Source: Phaeobacter cretensis (GTDB lineage Bacteria; Pseudomonadota; Alphaproteobacteria; Rhodobacterales; Rhodobacteraceae). Taken from it: a DNA stretch of 64,000 bases. The notes under the pieces were generated by a model. That model saw only the letters and a list, made by a program, of their open reading frames with translations. It was not told the DNA's origin and ran no database searches. This document shows positions 43,062 to 50,251 of the stretch, piece by piece (the first letter of the stretch is position 1; the number at the start of each line of letters is the position of its first letter). Position numbers and translations under genes: made by a program. The stretch covers positions 2,728,001 through 2,792,000 of the forward strand of contig NZ_JBKBEU010000001.1 in assembly GCF_047372505.1 (NCBI RefSeq), in the 5' to 3' direction.

Positions 43062-44975
43062 TTGGGCAACATACGCAATATCGCCTTTTGGGTTGTTCTG
43101 TTTGTACTCGTCTTAGCTCTGTTCAACTTGTTCAGTGGCTCCGGCAGTACAATGCAGAGCCGAGAGAAGACTTTTTCTGATTTCGTCAGCGCGGTTGAAA
43201 ACGGCAATGTCAGCACGGTTACGCTGGATGGTGAACAGGTCCGCTATACCACGTCGGACGGGCAGAACTTCATAGCCATCAAGCCCGGCGATGCCGAGGT
43301 GACGGCGCTGTTGATCGAAAACAACATCCCGGTGCGTGCTGAAAAGCAGCAACAGTCTGGGTTCCAGTCGTTCCTGTTGACGCTGTTGCCGTTTCTGCTG
43401 CTGATCGGTGTCTGGATCTATTTCATGAACCGGATGCAGGGTGGCGGCAAAGGCGGCGCCATGGGTTTTGGTAAATCCAAGGCTAAGATGCTGACCGAAA
43501 AACACGGGCGCGTCACCTTTGACGATGTCGCGGGTATCGATGAAGCCAAGGAAGAGTTGGAAGAGATCGTTGAATTTCTGCGCAACCCGCAGAAGTTCTC
43601 GCGTCTGGGTGGTAAAATTCCCAAGGGTGCGCTGCTTGTTGGTCCTCCGGGCACTGGTAAGACGCTGTTGGCACGCGCCATCGCAGGTGAGGCCGGGGTG
43701 CCCTTCTTCACCATTTCCGGTTCTGACTTTGTCGAGATGTTCGTTGGCGTGGGTGCATCCCGTGTTCGCGATATGTTTGAGCAGGCGAAGAAGAATGCGC
43801 CCTGCATCGTGTTTATCGATGAGATCGACGCCGTGGGGCGCCACCGTGGTGCAGGCTACGGCGGTGGCAATGACGAGCGTGAGCAGACATTGAACCAGCT
43901 GCTGGTTGAGATGGACGGGTTCGAAGCCAACGAGGGCGTTATCATCTTGGCTGCGACCAACCGCAAAGATGTGTTGGACCCCGCACTGCTGCGCCCGGGT
44001 CGTTTTGACCGCAATGTGACAGTGGGCAACCCAGACATTAAAGGCCGTGAAAAAATCCTTGGCGTTCATGCGCGCAAGACACCGCTTGGTCCTGATGTTG
44101 ATCTGCGGATCATCGCCCGAGGTACCCCCGGTTTCTCTGGTGCGGATCTGGCCAATCTGGTCAACGAGGCGGCTTTGATGGCGGCCCGTGTGGGGCGCCG
44201 GTTTGTGACCATGGAAGATTTCGAATCGGCCAAAGACAAGGTGATGATGGGGGCCGAGCGTCGCTCTATGGTGCTGACGCAGGACCAGAAGGAAAAGACT
44301 GCCTATCATGAGTCCGGTCACGCTGTTGTTGGCCTGGAGTTGCCGCTTTGTGATCCTGTCTATAAGGCCACGATCATTCCGCGCGGTGGTGCACTGGGGA
44401 TGGTGGTCAGCCTGCCGGAAATGGACCGCCTGAACTATCACCGTGATGAGTGTGAGCAGAAGCTGGCGATGACCATGGCCGGCAAGGCCGCCGAAGTGAT
44501 CAAATACGGTGAAGATCACGTATCCAACGGCCCGGCAGGTGACATTCAGCAGGCCAGTCAGCTGGCGCGCGCGATGGTGCTGCGCTGGGGCATGTCGGAC
44601 AAGGTTGGCAACATCGACTACGCCGAAGCCCACGAAGGCTATTCCGGCAATACCGGTGGTTTTTCGGTCTCTGCCAATACCAAAGAGCTGATCGAGGATG
44701 AAGTGAAGCGCTTTATCCAGCAGGGCTATGATCGGGCTTTGCAGATCCTGAAAGACAAGAACAAAGAGTGGGAGCGCTTGGCGCAGGGGCTTCTGGAATA
44801 TGAGACCCTGACCGGCGACGAGATCAAACGCGTAATGAAGGGTGAGCCGCCGCAGGCGGGCGAGGACGAGGGCGATGATACCGATGCCGGTAGCGCCTCT
44901 GTCACTGCCATTCCCAAGGCCAAGCCAAAGAAACCCGCGTCGGATGACGGAATGGAGCCAGAGCCGTCGACCTGA
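43062..44975 (+). CDS. ftsH: ATP-dependent zinc metalloprotease FtsH
   Basis: Membrane-bound AAA+ protease degrading misassembled membrane and regulatory proteins, 637 residues. Two N-terminal helices (about 4-22 and 105-125) flank a small periplasmic domain. Walker A is GPPGTGKT (about 195), Walker B is VFIDEIDAVG, the second region of homology follows, and the zinc motif is HESGH (about 418). The start is TTG with GGGAGA five bases upstream. A strong terminator follows. Confidence 0.96.
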   Translation: MGNIRNIAFWVVLFVLVLALFNLFSGSGSTMQSREKTFSDFVSAVENGNVSTVTLDGEQVRYTTSDGQNFIAIKPGDAEVTALLIENNIPVRAEKQQQSGFQSFLLTLLPFLLLIGVWIYFMNRMQGGGKGGAMGFGKSKAKMLTEKHGRVTFDDVAGIDEAKEELEEIVEFLRNPQKFSRLGGKIPKGALLVGPPGTGKTLLARAIAGEAGVPFFTISGSDFVEMFVGVGASRVRDMFEQAKKNAPCIVFIDEIDAVGRHRGAGYGGGNDEREQTLNQLLVEMDGFEANEGVIILAATNRKDVLDPALLRPGRFDRNVTVGNPDIKGREKILGVHARKTPLGPDVDLRIIARGTPGFSGADLANLVNEAALMAARVGRRFVTMEDFESAKDKVMMGAERRSMVLTQDQKEKTAYHESGHAVVGLELPLCDPVYKATIIPRGGALGMVVSLPEMDRLNYHRDECEQKLAMTMAGKAAEVIKYGEDHVSNGPAGDIQQASQLARAMVLRWGMSDKVGNIDYAEAHEGYSGNTGGFSVSANTKELIEDEVKRFIQQGYDRALQILKDKNKEWERLAQGLLEYETLTGDEIKRVMKGEPPQAGEDEGDDTDAGSASVTAIPKAKPKKPASDDGMEPEPST

Positions 44976-45006
44976 CGGTAATGTCTTGAATGTTTGACTA
45001 ATATTG

Positions 45007-45039
45007 AACCCGGTCACTGTTATGGTGGCTGGGTTTTTT
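45007..45039 (+). terminator. Terminator of ftsH
   Basis: An 11-base-pair stem AACCCGGTCAC/GTGGCTGGGTT (two G-U pairs) with a seven-base loop, followed by a T run. It marks the end of the tol-pal-cpoB-tilS-ftsH stretch. Confidence 0.85.
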
Positions 45040-45148
45040 GATGCGTTTCCAATAGTGGCATCGCCGGTCAATCTGACTGGTCAGGGGCAGATATCACCCA
45101 TATGGTGTGGCAAATTTATGGATGAAATTAGCCCAGAGGAGACGCCCA

Positions 45149-45727
45149 ATGCCTGTCATGCGCGAAACGGAATTTCAGGGAGAGGTCACCTGGATCGGTT
45201 ATGTTCCGGCAGCTTCCGGTGGTCTGCGCTCAGAACGTCAGGAACAGCTGACGCTGGGTTTCGAGGGCATTGCTGGCGAACGGCATGAGGGGGCGTTGCG
45301 GGCCTCTTGTGTGCGGGTGCGTAATTTGCATCCGGAAGGCACGATGATCCGCAATCTGCGTCAAATCAGTATTCTGTCGGAGGAAGAGCTGGCGCTGATC
45401 GCGGCAGATATGGGCATGGAACGGATCGATCCCGTGCATCTTGGGGCGACACTGGTGTTGCGTGGTGTCCCTGACCTCAGTCACCTGCCGCCCTCCAGCC
45501 GTTTGCAGGGGCCAGATGGTGTCACGCTGACGGTGGATATCGAAAACCGCCCATGTATCTTTCCGGCCAAGGAAATCGAGAAGGATCACACTGGCTTTGG
45601 TCCCAGGTTCAAGCCTGCGGCGACCGCGCGGCGGGGGGTAATGGCATGGGTAGAGCGGCCGGGTGTACTGAGACAGGGCGAAAGCCTGCGCCTGTTTGTG
45701 CCGGATCAACCGGCCTGGGCGCCTTGA
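45149..45727 (+). CDS. MOSC domain protein
   Basis: 192-residue protein with a MOSC beta-barrel, the C-terminal domain type of molybdenum cofactor sulfurase. The conserved cysteine is in DIENRPCIFPAK. These stand-alone MOSC proteins are thought to handle sulfur with metal cofactors; the substrate is not known. The start MPVMRETEF follows AGAGGAGA; a longer frame begins 14 codons earlier without support. No molybdenum-enzyme gene is in sight. Confidence 0.83.
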   Translation: MPVMRETEFQGEVTWIGYVPAASGGLRSERQEQLTLGFEGIAGERHEGALRASCVRVRNLHPEGTMIRNLRQISILSEEELALIAADMGMERIDPVHLGATLVLRGVPDLSHLPPSSRLQGPDGVTLTVDIENRPCIFPAKEIEKDHTGFGPRFKPAATARRGVMAWVERPGVLRQGESLRLFVPDQPAWAP

Positions 45728-45733
45728 GTCGCA

Positions 45734-45754
45734 GCCTATGGGTTGCGGATAGGC
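45734..45754 (+). terminator. Weak hairpin after the MOSC gene
   Basis: GCCTAT/ATAGGC with a nine-base loop lies a few bases after the stop. No T tract follows. The remaining 200 bases to fhs contain nothing recognised. Confidence 0.3.
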
Positions 45755-45928
45755 GTCGGGACGACACGATTGGCAATCTTTGGTTGCCGTTGGGTGAATG
45801 AACGCCGTTTCAATGCCTGATCATGTCGGAAATCACGCGCACGATATGTCGCAGAAGGGCTAAGTCTTGCGGGAAACCGGCACTGCTGTGCCTATGTATT
45901 TTTCGACTCACAATTCAGGAAACCGGCT

Positions 45929-47605
45929 ATGAGCTACAAGAGTGACATCGAAATCGCCCGCGAGGCGCAGAAGCGTCCGATTCAGGAAATCGGTGCCAAG
46001 ATCGGCATCTCCAGCGACGATCTGCTGCCATACGGCCACGACAAAGCCAAGGTAAGCCAGGACTTCATCAACTCAGTCCAGAGCAAAGAAGACGGCAAAC
46101 TGATCCTGGTGACTGCAATCAACCCAACGCCTGCGGGTGAGGGCAAGACGACCACCACCGTTGGTCTGGGTGACGGCCTGAACCGCATCGGCAAAAACGC
46201 GATGATCTGTATCCGCGAGGCGAGCCTCGGCCCGAACTTCGGTATGAAAGGTGGTGCCGCTGGCGGTGGCTACGCACAGGTCGTTCCGATGGAGGAAATG
46301 AACCTCCACTTTACCGGTGACTTCCACGCGATCACCTCTGCGCACTCTCTGTTGTCGGCGATGATCGACAACCACATCTACTGGGGCAATGAGTGCGAAA
46401 TCGACATTCGTCGTGTTGCGTGGCGCCGTGTGGTCGATATGAATGACCGGGCTCTGCGTCAGATCACTGCATCGCTGGGTGGCGTGTCCAACGGTTTCCC
46501 ACGTGAAACTGGTTTTGACATTACTGTGGCGTCCGAAGTCATGGCGATCCTGTGTCTGGCGAACGATCTGAAAGATCTGGAAACGCGTCTGGGCGACATC
46601 ATCGTGGCCTACCGCCGTGACAAAACCCCGGTTTACTGCCGCGACATCAAGGCAGAGGGCGCAATGACTGTTCTGCTGAAAGATGCAATGCAGCCCAACC
46701 TGGTGCAGACACTGGAAAACAACCCCGCGTTTGTCCACGGTGGCCCGTTTGCCAACATCGCTCACGGCTGTAACTCTGTCATCGCGACCAAAACCGCGCT
46801 GAAAGTCGCCGACTACGTTGTGACCGAAGCAGGCTTCGGTGCCGACCTCGGCGCTGAGAAGTTCATGAACATCAAATGCCGTAAAGCAGGCATCGCCCCT
46901 TCCGCGGTAGTACTGGTTGCTACCGTGCGTGCGATGAAGATGAACGGTGGTGTGGCCAAGGCGGATCTGGGCGCTGAGAACGTCGACGCGGTTAACTCCG
47001 GCTGTGCAAACCTTGGCCGTCACATCGAGAACATCAAATCCTTTGGTGTGCCGGTTGTTGTCGCAATCAACCACTTCGTGACTGACACTGATGCGGAAGT
47101 CGACGCTGTCAAAGCCTACGCCGCCACCCATGGTGTTGAAGCGGTTCTGTCGCGTCACTGGGAACTGGGATCTGAAGGCTCAGCACCGTTGGCCGAAAAA
47201 GTCGTGGAAATCATCGAAGGTGGCTCGGCCAACTTTGCACCGATCTACCCCGACGACATGCCGCTCTTTGAGAAGATCGAAACCATCGCCAAGCGCATCT
47301 ACCGTGCTGACGAGGTTCTGGCCGACAATAAGATCCGCAACCAGCTGAAAGAATGGGAAGAAGCGGGCTACGGCAATTTGCCGGTCTGCATGGCGAAAAC
47401 CCAGTATTCCTTCTCAACTGATCCGTCGTTGCGCGGCGCACCAACCGGCCATTCGGTTCCTGTTCGTGAAGTTCGCCTGTCTGCGGGCGCAGGTTTCATC
47501 GTTGCAGTCTGCGGCGAGATCATGACCATGCCGGGTCTGCCACGCAAACCAGCGTCGGAAAGCATCCGCCTAAACGATGACGGCCAGATCGAAGGCTTGT
47601 TCTAA
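45929..47605 (+). CDS. fhs: Formate-tetrahydrofolate ligase
   Basis: ATP-dependent synthesis of 10-formyltetrahydrofolate from formate, 558 residues. The P-loop is in INPTPAGEGKTTTTVGLGDG (about residue 65-84). The family segment REASLGPNFGMKGGAAGGGY is present, as is FHAITSAHSLLSAMIDNH. It is a few hundred bases upstream of folD with a chorismate mutase between, giving a one-carbon unit: formate to 10-formyl-THF, then to methenyl- and methylene-THF. A GC hairpin ends the gene. Confidence 0.97.
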   Translation: MSYKSDIEIAREAQKRPIQEIGAKIGISSDDLLPYGHDKAKVSQDFINSVQSKEDGKLILVTAINPTPAGEGKTTTTVGLGDGLNRIGKNAMICIREASLGPNFGMKGGAAGGGYAQVVPMEEMNLHFTGDFHAITSAHSLLSAMIDNHIYWGNECEIDIRRVAWRRVVDMNDRALRQITASLGGVSNGFPRETGFDITVASEVMAILCLANDLKDLETRLGDIIVAYRRDKTPVYCRDIKAEGAMTVLLKDAMQPNLVQTLENNPAFVHGGPFANIAHGCNSVIATKTALKVADYVVTEAGFGADLGAEKFMNIKCRKAGIAPSAVVLVATVRAMKMNGGVAKADLGAENVDAVNSGCANLGRHIENIKSFGVPVVVAINHFVTDTDAEVDAVKAYAATHGVEAVLSRHWELGSEGSAPLAEKVVEIIEGGSANFAPIYPDDMPLFEKIETIAKRIYRADEVLADNKIRNQLKEWEEAGYGNLPVCMAKTQYSFSTDPSLRGAPTGHSVPVREVRLSAGAGFIVAVCGEIMTMPGLPRKPASESIRLNDDGQIEGLF

Positions 47606-47622
47606 GGCCTGAAATAGGCAAT

Positions 47623-47652
47623 CTGCGGCCCGGGGACCCCCTCGGGCCGCAG
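47623..47652 (+). terminator. Strong hairpin between fhs and chorismate mutase gene
   Basis: Perfect 10-base-pair stem CTGCGGCCCG/CGGGCCGCAG, with the loop GGGACCCCCT able to pair internally. Its right arm abuts the ribosome site GGAG of the next gene, so it could reduce readthrough or translation. No T tract. Confidence 0.55.
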
Positions 47653-47662
47653 GAGTTTGAAG

Positions 47663-47968
47663 ATGACTGAACGACACCCGCCGCAGGACTGCGCAGATAT
47701 GCCTGCACTGCGACAGCAGATCGACAGGCTGGACCGGGATCTGATTGCGATGTTGGCAGAGCGCGCTGGATATATTGACCGCGCGATCGCGCTGAAGACG
47801 GACAATGGCTGGCCCGCCCGTATCCCGGCACGTGTCGAAGAGGTGGTGATGAATGCCCGGACCATGGCCGACACTGCGGGGCTTGATCCTGATCTGATCG
47901 AGACCCTGTGGCGCCAGCTGGTGGAATGGTCGATTGCCCGCGAAGCGCGGGTTATTCGCGAGGATTAA
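47663..47968 (+). CDS. Chorismate mutase (AroQ type)
   Basis: 101-residue all-alpha AroQ-fold enzyme converting chorismate to prephenate. The signature helix LRQQIDRLDRDLIAMLAERAGY (residues about 15-35, first part) is present with ARVEEVVMNARTMADTAGLD and LVEWSIAREA. The related isochorismate-pyruvate lyase fold cannot be excluded. The ATG after GGAG is selected rather than a TTG two codons earlier. It sits between fhs and folD, an odd place for an aromatic amino-acid enzyme, and has only 41 bases before folD. Confidence 0.85.
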   Translation: MTERHPPQDCADMPALRQQIDRLDRDLIAMLAERAGYIDRAIALKTDNGWPARIPARVEEVVMNARTMADTAGLDPDLIETLWRQLVEWSIAREARVIRED

Positions 47969-48009
47969 CGCGCCGTCCGCCGGGCGCGCGCAGCAAGAGG
48001 ACAGTTTCA

Positions 48010-48912
48010 ATGGCAGCTAATATTATCGACGGTAAAGCCTTTGCCGCGACCGTACGCGAAAAAGTCGCAGGCCACGTGGCCCGGCTGAAGGAAGAGCATG
48101 AGATCACCCCCGGCCTGGCCGTGGTGCTGGTCGGCGAAGATCCCGCAAGCCAGGTCTATGTGCGTTCCAAAGGCAAGCAGACTGTCGAAGTGGGTATGAA
48201 CTCCTTTGAACATAAGCTGGATGTCGATACCTCTGAAGCGGATCTTCTGGCGGTGGTTGACCAGCTGAACAAGGATCCGTCGGTGCATGGTATTCTGGTG
48301 CAGTTGCCTCTGCCCGGTCATCTGAACGAAGATCTGATCATCAATTCCATTGCACCTGAAAAAGACGTGGACGGTTTCCACATCTCCAATGTGGGCCTGC
48401 TGGGCACTGGCCAGAAATCTATGGTGCCCTGTACGCCGCTGGGCTGTTTGATGATGCTGCGTGACTATCACGGTTCGCTGTCGGGGATGGATGCGGTTGT
48501 TATTGGCCGCTCTAACATCGTTGGCAAGCCGATGGCGCAGCTGCTGCTGGGTGACAGCTGCACCGTGACCATTGCACATAGCCGTACCAAGGATCTGCCG
48601 GACGTTGTGCGCCGCGCCGATATCGTGGTTGCTGCTGTCGGCCGTCCCGAAATGGTTCCCGGTGACTGGATCAAGGAAGGCGCGACCGTAATCGACGTGG
48701 GCATCAACCGAATTGACGCCCCGGAAAAGGGCGAGGGCAAGACCCGTCTTGTGGGCGATGTGGACTATGCGAGCTGTGCCGAACGTGCCGGTGCCATCAC
48801 CCCGGTTCCGGGTGGCGTAGGCCCGATGACCATTGCCTGCTTGCTGGCCAATACTGTGACGGCCTGCTGCCGCGCCAATGGTTTGGCAGAGCCGGATGGG
48901 CTGACCGCCTGA
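48010..48912 (+). CDS. folD: Methylenetetrahydrofolate dehydrogenase/cyclohydrolase FolD
   Basis: Bifunctional NADP enzyme interconverting 5,10-methylene-THF, 5,10-methenyl-THF and 10-formyl-THF, 300 residues. Active-site lysine and tyrosine lie in VYVRSKGKQTVEVG, the conserved ILVQLPLPGHLNE and PEKDVDGFH segments follow, and the cofactor motif is IGRSNIVGKPMAQLL. The C-terminal PVPGGVGPMTIACLL closes the fold. The start MAANIIDGK follows AGAGGAC. It acts with fhs upstream. Confidence 0.97.
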   Translation: MAANIIDGKAFAATVREKVAGHVARLKEEHEITPGLAVVLVGEDPASQVYVRSKGKQTVEVGMNSFEHKLDVDTSEADLLAVVDQLNKDPSVHGILVQLPLPGHLNEDLIINSIAPEKDVDGFHISNVGLLGTGQKSMVPCTPLGCLMMLRDYHGSLSGMDAVVIGRSNIVGKPMAQLLLGDSCTVTIAHSRTKDLPDVVRRADIVVAAVGRPEMVPGDWIKEGATVIDVGINRIDAPEKGEGKTRLVGDVDYASCAERAGAITPVPGGVGPMTIACLLANTVTACCRANGLAEPDGLTA

Positions 48913-48954
48913 TTGGCGGCCTTTGCCGTTTCAGCGCAGATGTAAGATTTTCTG

Positions 48955-48988
48955 CTCCCGTCGGATGCCTCCGGCGGGAGTATTTTTT
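48955..48988 (+). terminator. Terminator of the fhs-aroQ-folD unit
   Basis: An 11-base-pair stem CTCCCGTCGGA/TCCGGCGGGAG (one G-U) with loop TGCC, followed by TATTTTTT. A clean intrinsic terminator. Confidence 0.88.
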
Positions 48989-49028
48989 GGAAACATGACA
49001 GCGGGTGACGGAGAAGGGTGGTGACGGA

Positions 49029-49442
49029 TCAGACGGCTGCAGTGACAGGAACCATGGTGCCTTGCAAAAGCGCGACCAGTTTTTCCTGATCACCTGTGAT
49101 GGCGTGGATCTCGGCGGTAACGATGATCAAACGGCGACCCGGTTTCACCACTTTGCCGGTGGCGCGCAACAGATCACCCGCACCTGGTGCGAGCAGATTG
49201 ATCTTCATCTCGGCAGTCATCACCTCGGACCCTTCGGGTATCAGAGTCAGGGCGGCATAGCCCGCGGCACTGTCACCGATGGCGAAGCTGAGTGCCGCAT
49301 GGGCAACGCCGTGTTGCTGGCGGCTGCTGGGTAGGATGGGCGCAGTGATCGTAACAGTGCCGTCGCCGACCTTTGCGATCTTTGCGCCCAGAGTTTGCAT
49401 CATCGTTTGTTTGTCAAAGCTGTCGCGAATGCGCTTGTCCAT
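49029..49442 (-). CDS. PaaI-family hot-dog thioesterase
   Basis: 137-residue acyl-CoA thioesterase of the PaaI/YdiI type. The family region is QQHGVAHAALSFAIGDSAAGYAALTLIPEG (about residues 42-72), with an acidic residue in the helix. The substrate is unknown. It is convergent with folD. Confidence 0.85.
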   Translation of the reverse strand: MDKRIRDSFDKQTMMQTLGAKIAKVGDGTVTITAPILPSSRQQHGVAHAALSFAIGDSAAGYAALTLIPEGSEVMTAEMKINLLAPGAGDLLRATGKVVKPGRRLIIVTAEIHAITGDQEKLVALLQGTMVPVTAAV

Positions 49443-49535
49443 TCAGAGCCCCCTATCCGTTATCTGCAGCATATAAGAGGGATGGCACCTGTGGGATGTG
49501 ACGCGGCGGCACAGTTCTGCTGTGTCTGAACGGGG

Positions 49536-50198
49536 TCAGCGGGGCATAGGGCAGGGCAGTGGGCGGGGACCTGTGAGAATGGCAACTGCGCGCGGAGCCA
49601 TGAGGCCAGAGAATGCGGCATTGGTCGTACAAAGGCCACCTGTGTATGTACCAAAAGCGGGCAGGATCAGGCGCTGATGATCGGCCAGAAAAGCGGGTCG
49701 CGATGTACCGCGCAGGCGCGCCTTGGGGTGATAGTGTCCCGAGATTTCGGCCCTGCTCTGGCCCTGAAAAGCAGGATCCGCGATGTGGCGGAAGAGAAAC
49801 GGACCAAGGCTGAGGCTGTCATGAGCCTCCCCCGCCAGTGAGGTTGGGGCAGGATCGTGATTGCCGGTTATCCAGATCCAGCGCCGGTTCTGCATCAAGT
49901 CGGTGATTTTTGCATGATCCATTGATGTCAGGGCATCGGCGGCGTTGCTGTCGTCAAAACTGTCGCCAAGACAGATCACGGTTTCCGCGCGGGTTTGGGC
50001 GATCACGTCTGCTAGGCGCTGGAGTGTGTCGCGTGTCTCATATGGGGGCAGGGCGGTGCCGCCGCGCCGCAACTGACGTTCGGATTTCCCCAGATGAAGA
50101 TCAGAGACACAGATCAGTTCGCGAGACTGCCACCAAAGCGCACCGGAGCCGAGCGCGGTAAGGCTCTGGCCTGCGAGAGTGAAATCATAACCGGTCAT
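49536..50198 (-). CDS. pdeM: Ligase-associated DNA damage response endonuclease PdeM
   Basis: Calcineurin-like phosphoesterase of 220 residues, the nuclease partner of a DNA repair cluster. Metal motifs are visible in order: DLHLGK (about residue 32), LGDSFDD, GNHDP and GHYHP. The ATG giving MTGYDFTLAG is chosen; a TTG 12 codons upstream is possible, 18 bases after the lhr stop. It lies just downstream of lhr. The exonuclease and ATP-dependent ligase usually found beside them are not in this stretch. Confidence 0.88.
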   Translation of the reverse strand: MTGYDFTLAGQSLTALGSGALWWQSRELICVSDLHLGKSERQLRRGGTALPPYETRDTLQRLADVIAQTRAETVICLGDSFDDSNAADALTSMDHAKITDLMQNRRWIWITGNHDPAPTSLAGEAHDSLSLGPFLFRHIADPAFQGQSRAEISGHYHPKARLRGTSRPAFLADHQRLILPAFGTYTGGLCTTNAAFSGLMAPRAVAILTGPRPLPCPMPR

Positions 50199-50251
50199 GG
50201 TAGATTTGATCGTTGGTTTTTCAGGGCGGCGCAAGCGCAGATCGAGGGCAT

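Noticed and set aside
43113..45071. A 652-codon ORF antisense to ftsH
   Set aside because: It mirrors a GC-rich coding frame, is rich in His/Gln/Arg typical of shadow frames, and has no domain; ftsH on the other strand is unambiguous.
46073..47158. A 361-codon ORF antisense to fhs
   Set aside because: Low-complexity shadow of fhs, with no start signal or recognisable family.
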